Of a DNA stretch of 6,040 bases, positions 5,096 through 6,040 are shown one piece after another (position 1 is the first letter of the stretch; each line of letters opens with the position of its first letter). The notes under the pieces were generated by a model. It ran no database searches. It saw only the letters and a list, made by a program, of their open reading frames with translations, and was not told the DNA's origin. Both the position numbers and the translations under genes were made by a program. Source of the stretch: an uncultured Paracoccaceae bacterium (GTDB lineage Bacteria > Pseudomonadota > Alphaproteobacteria > Rhodobacterales > Rhodobacteraceae); the NCBI GenBank assembly GCA_937132145.1, contig CAKZNY010000121.1, positions 1 through 6,040 on the forward strand, in the 5' to 3' direction.

Positions 5096-6040
5096 TGAAA
5101 ATCACCTTCAACCCACCCAGCCGTTCACTGCTATCTAGTTCCACGGTGCCACCGTGGCTACGGGCAACATCGGCGACAATCGCCAGCCCTAAACCAACCC
5201 CGCCGCGGTTATCTTGATTACGGGATTGATCGAGCCTGACAAACGGTTTCAACACATTTTCCCGCTCGACTTCGGGAATCCCCGGTCCGTTATCTTCGAC
5301 AATAACTTGCAGGTGTTTACCAGACAAAGTTGCGGTTAACGAAACCTGATCAGCATACCGACACGCATTGGAAAGAAGGTTTGTGATCGCGCGCGACACC
5401 GCCCCGGAACGCAGAAATACGTCACTTGATTTCGGCGTTTGATTTTCAAATTCATACCGAATTTCACGACCGGAACGCAGGCAGTCTGCTACCACCTTGT
5501 CTAGCAAGTCCTGCGGGTTAACCGCTTTTACTTCCTCAAGGGAATCGCCGCGCGAGAAGGACAGGAAGACATCCAGCATTTGCTCCATATCCTCGACATC
5601 TTGCTGCATATGGCGCGTTTCCTCGTCCTCAGACATCATTTCAAGCGACAGTTTTAACCGCGTAAGCGGGGTTCGCAAATCATGACTTACGGAGGATAAC
5701 ATCTGCGTGCGCTGTTCAATCTGGCGCTCAAGACGCCCTCGCATCGCGACGAACGAGTGTCCGGCCCGCCGCACTTCGGTTGCTCCTGCCGGATGAAATG
5801 GTACAACGCGGCCTTTTCCGAAAGCTTCCGCAGCGTCAGCTAATCTACGGATCGGGCGCACTTGATTTCGCAAAAATAGGGCGGAAATTACTGTCATAAT
5901 TATCGCCGTCAACAGCATCCAAAGCAGCAATTGATGCGGATTTGTGGCACTCACCCGACTGCGCGGAACTTTCGCATGCAGCACGCCGCGTATGGTTTGT
6001 ATCTGAACATCGACCATCCAGTTTGCCTCGACAAGGTCAA
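5082..6040 (-). CDS. EnvZ-like sensor histidine kinase, N-terminus beyond window edge
   Basis: An inner-membrane two-component sensor kinase. The 318 visible residues remain open to the right edge, so the sensor start is missing; the in-frame ATG at 6017 is probably internal, because the frame continues upstream (DLVEANW) and the sensor part would otherwise be very short. Visible in order: the end of a periplasmic segment with PRSRVSATNPHQ, a membrane helix (codons about 5871-5930), HAMP (VRPIRRLADAAEAFGKG), HisKA with SSVSHDLRTPLTRLK (phospho-acceptor His codon 5682-5684), and HATPase_c with N-box NLLSNACRYA, G1 DNGPGIP, F-box KPFVRLD and G2 GGVGLGLAIV. All catalytic boxes are intact. It resembles alphaproteobacterial EnvZ-type osmosensors that signal to OmpR; an OmpR partner would be expected off the right edge. 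The signal is not identifiable here. Its stop overlaps the end of the convergent kinase gene by 14 bp. Confidence 0.88.
   Translation of the reverse strand, partial: DLVEANWMVDVQIQTIRGVLHAKVPRSRVSATNPHQLLLWMLLTAIIMTVISALFLRNQVRPIRRLADAAEAFGKGRVVPFHPAGATEVRRAGHSFVAMRGRLERQIEQRTQMLSSVSHDLRTPLTRLKLSLEMMSEDEETRHMQQDVEDMEQMLDVFLSFSRGDSLEEVKAVNPQDLLDKVVADCLRSGREIRYEFENQTPKSSDVFLRSGAVSRAITNLLSNACRYADQVSLTATLSGKHLQVIVEDNGPGIPEVERENVLKPFVRLDQSRNQDNRGGVGLGLAIVADVARSHGGTVELDSSERLGGLKVIFTIPR

Overview
The window looks like chromosomal DNA from a marine alphaproteobacterium, most likely of the Rhodobacteraceae (Roseobacter group). I base this on recalled protein family resemblance: a MatB-type malonyl-CoA synthetase preceded by a small membrane protein, a FliM-like protein with an N-terminal LRRK motif, and an EnvZ-like kinase of alphaproteobacterial type. 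The DNA is moderately GC-rich and tightly packed. I see no mobile element, CRISPR array, tRNA or rRNA.

Layout. Positions 1-1302 hold a leftward two-gene unit: a 77-residue two-helix membrane protein (1069-1302), then matB (1-1066), which starts 2 bases later and runs off the left edge. A region of about 190 bp (1303-1494) holds a candidate leftward promoter and separates this unit from a rightward small exported protein (1495-1773). A strong intrinsic terminator hairpin (1797-1835) follows. A FliM-like switch protein (1834-2727) appears to start at a TTG inside the tail of that hairpin. Then come an ACAD10/11-type acyl-CoA dehydrogenase (2839-4071) and an aminoglycoside-phosphotransferase-fold kinase (4073-5095), one base apart and probably translationally coupled. 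A leftward EnvZ-like histidine kinase (5082 to the right edge) converges on the kinase gene, and their 3' ends overlap by 14 bp.

How the genes work together. The most interesting unit is the dehydrogenase-kinase pair. It matches, as two separate genes, the two activities fused in animal ACAD10/ACAD11 and the LvaA/LvaC pair of Pseudomonas levulinate catabolism. The likely job is phosphorylation of a 4-hydroxyacyl-CoA followed by removal of the phosphate on the dehydrogenase, which lets gamma-hydroxylated acids enter beta-oxidation. The substrate is inferred. matB would turn free malonate into malonyl-CoA. The FliM-like gene stands alone, without flagellar neighbours in view, and lacks the classical CheY-binding N-terminus.
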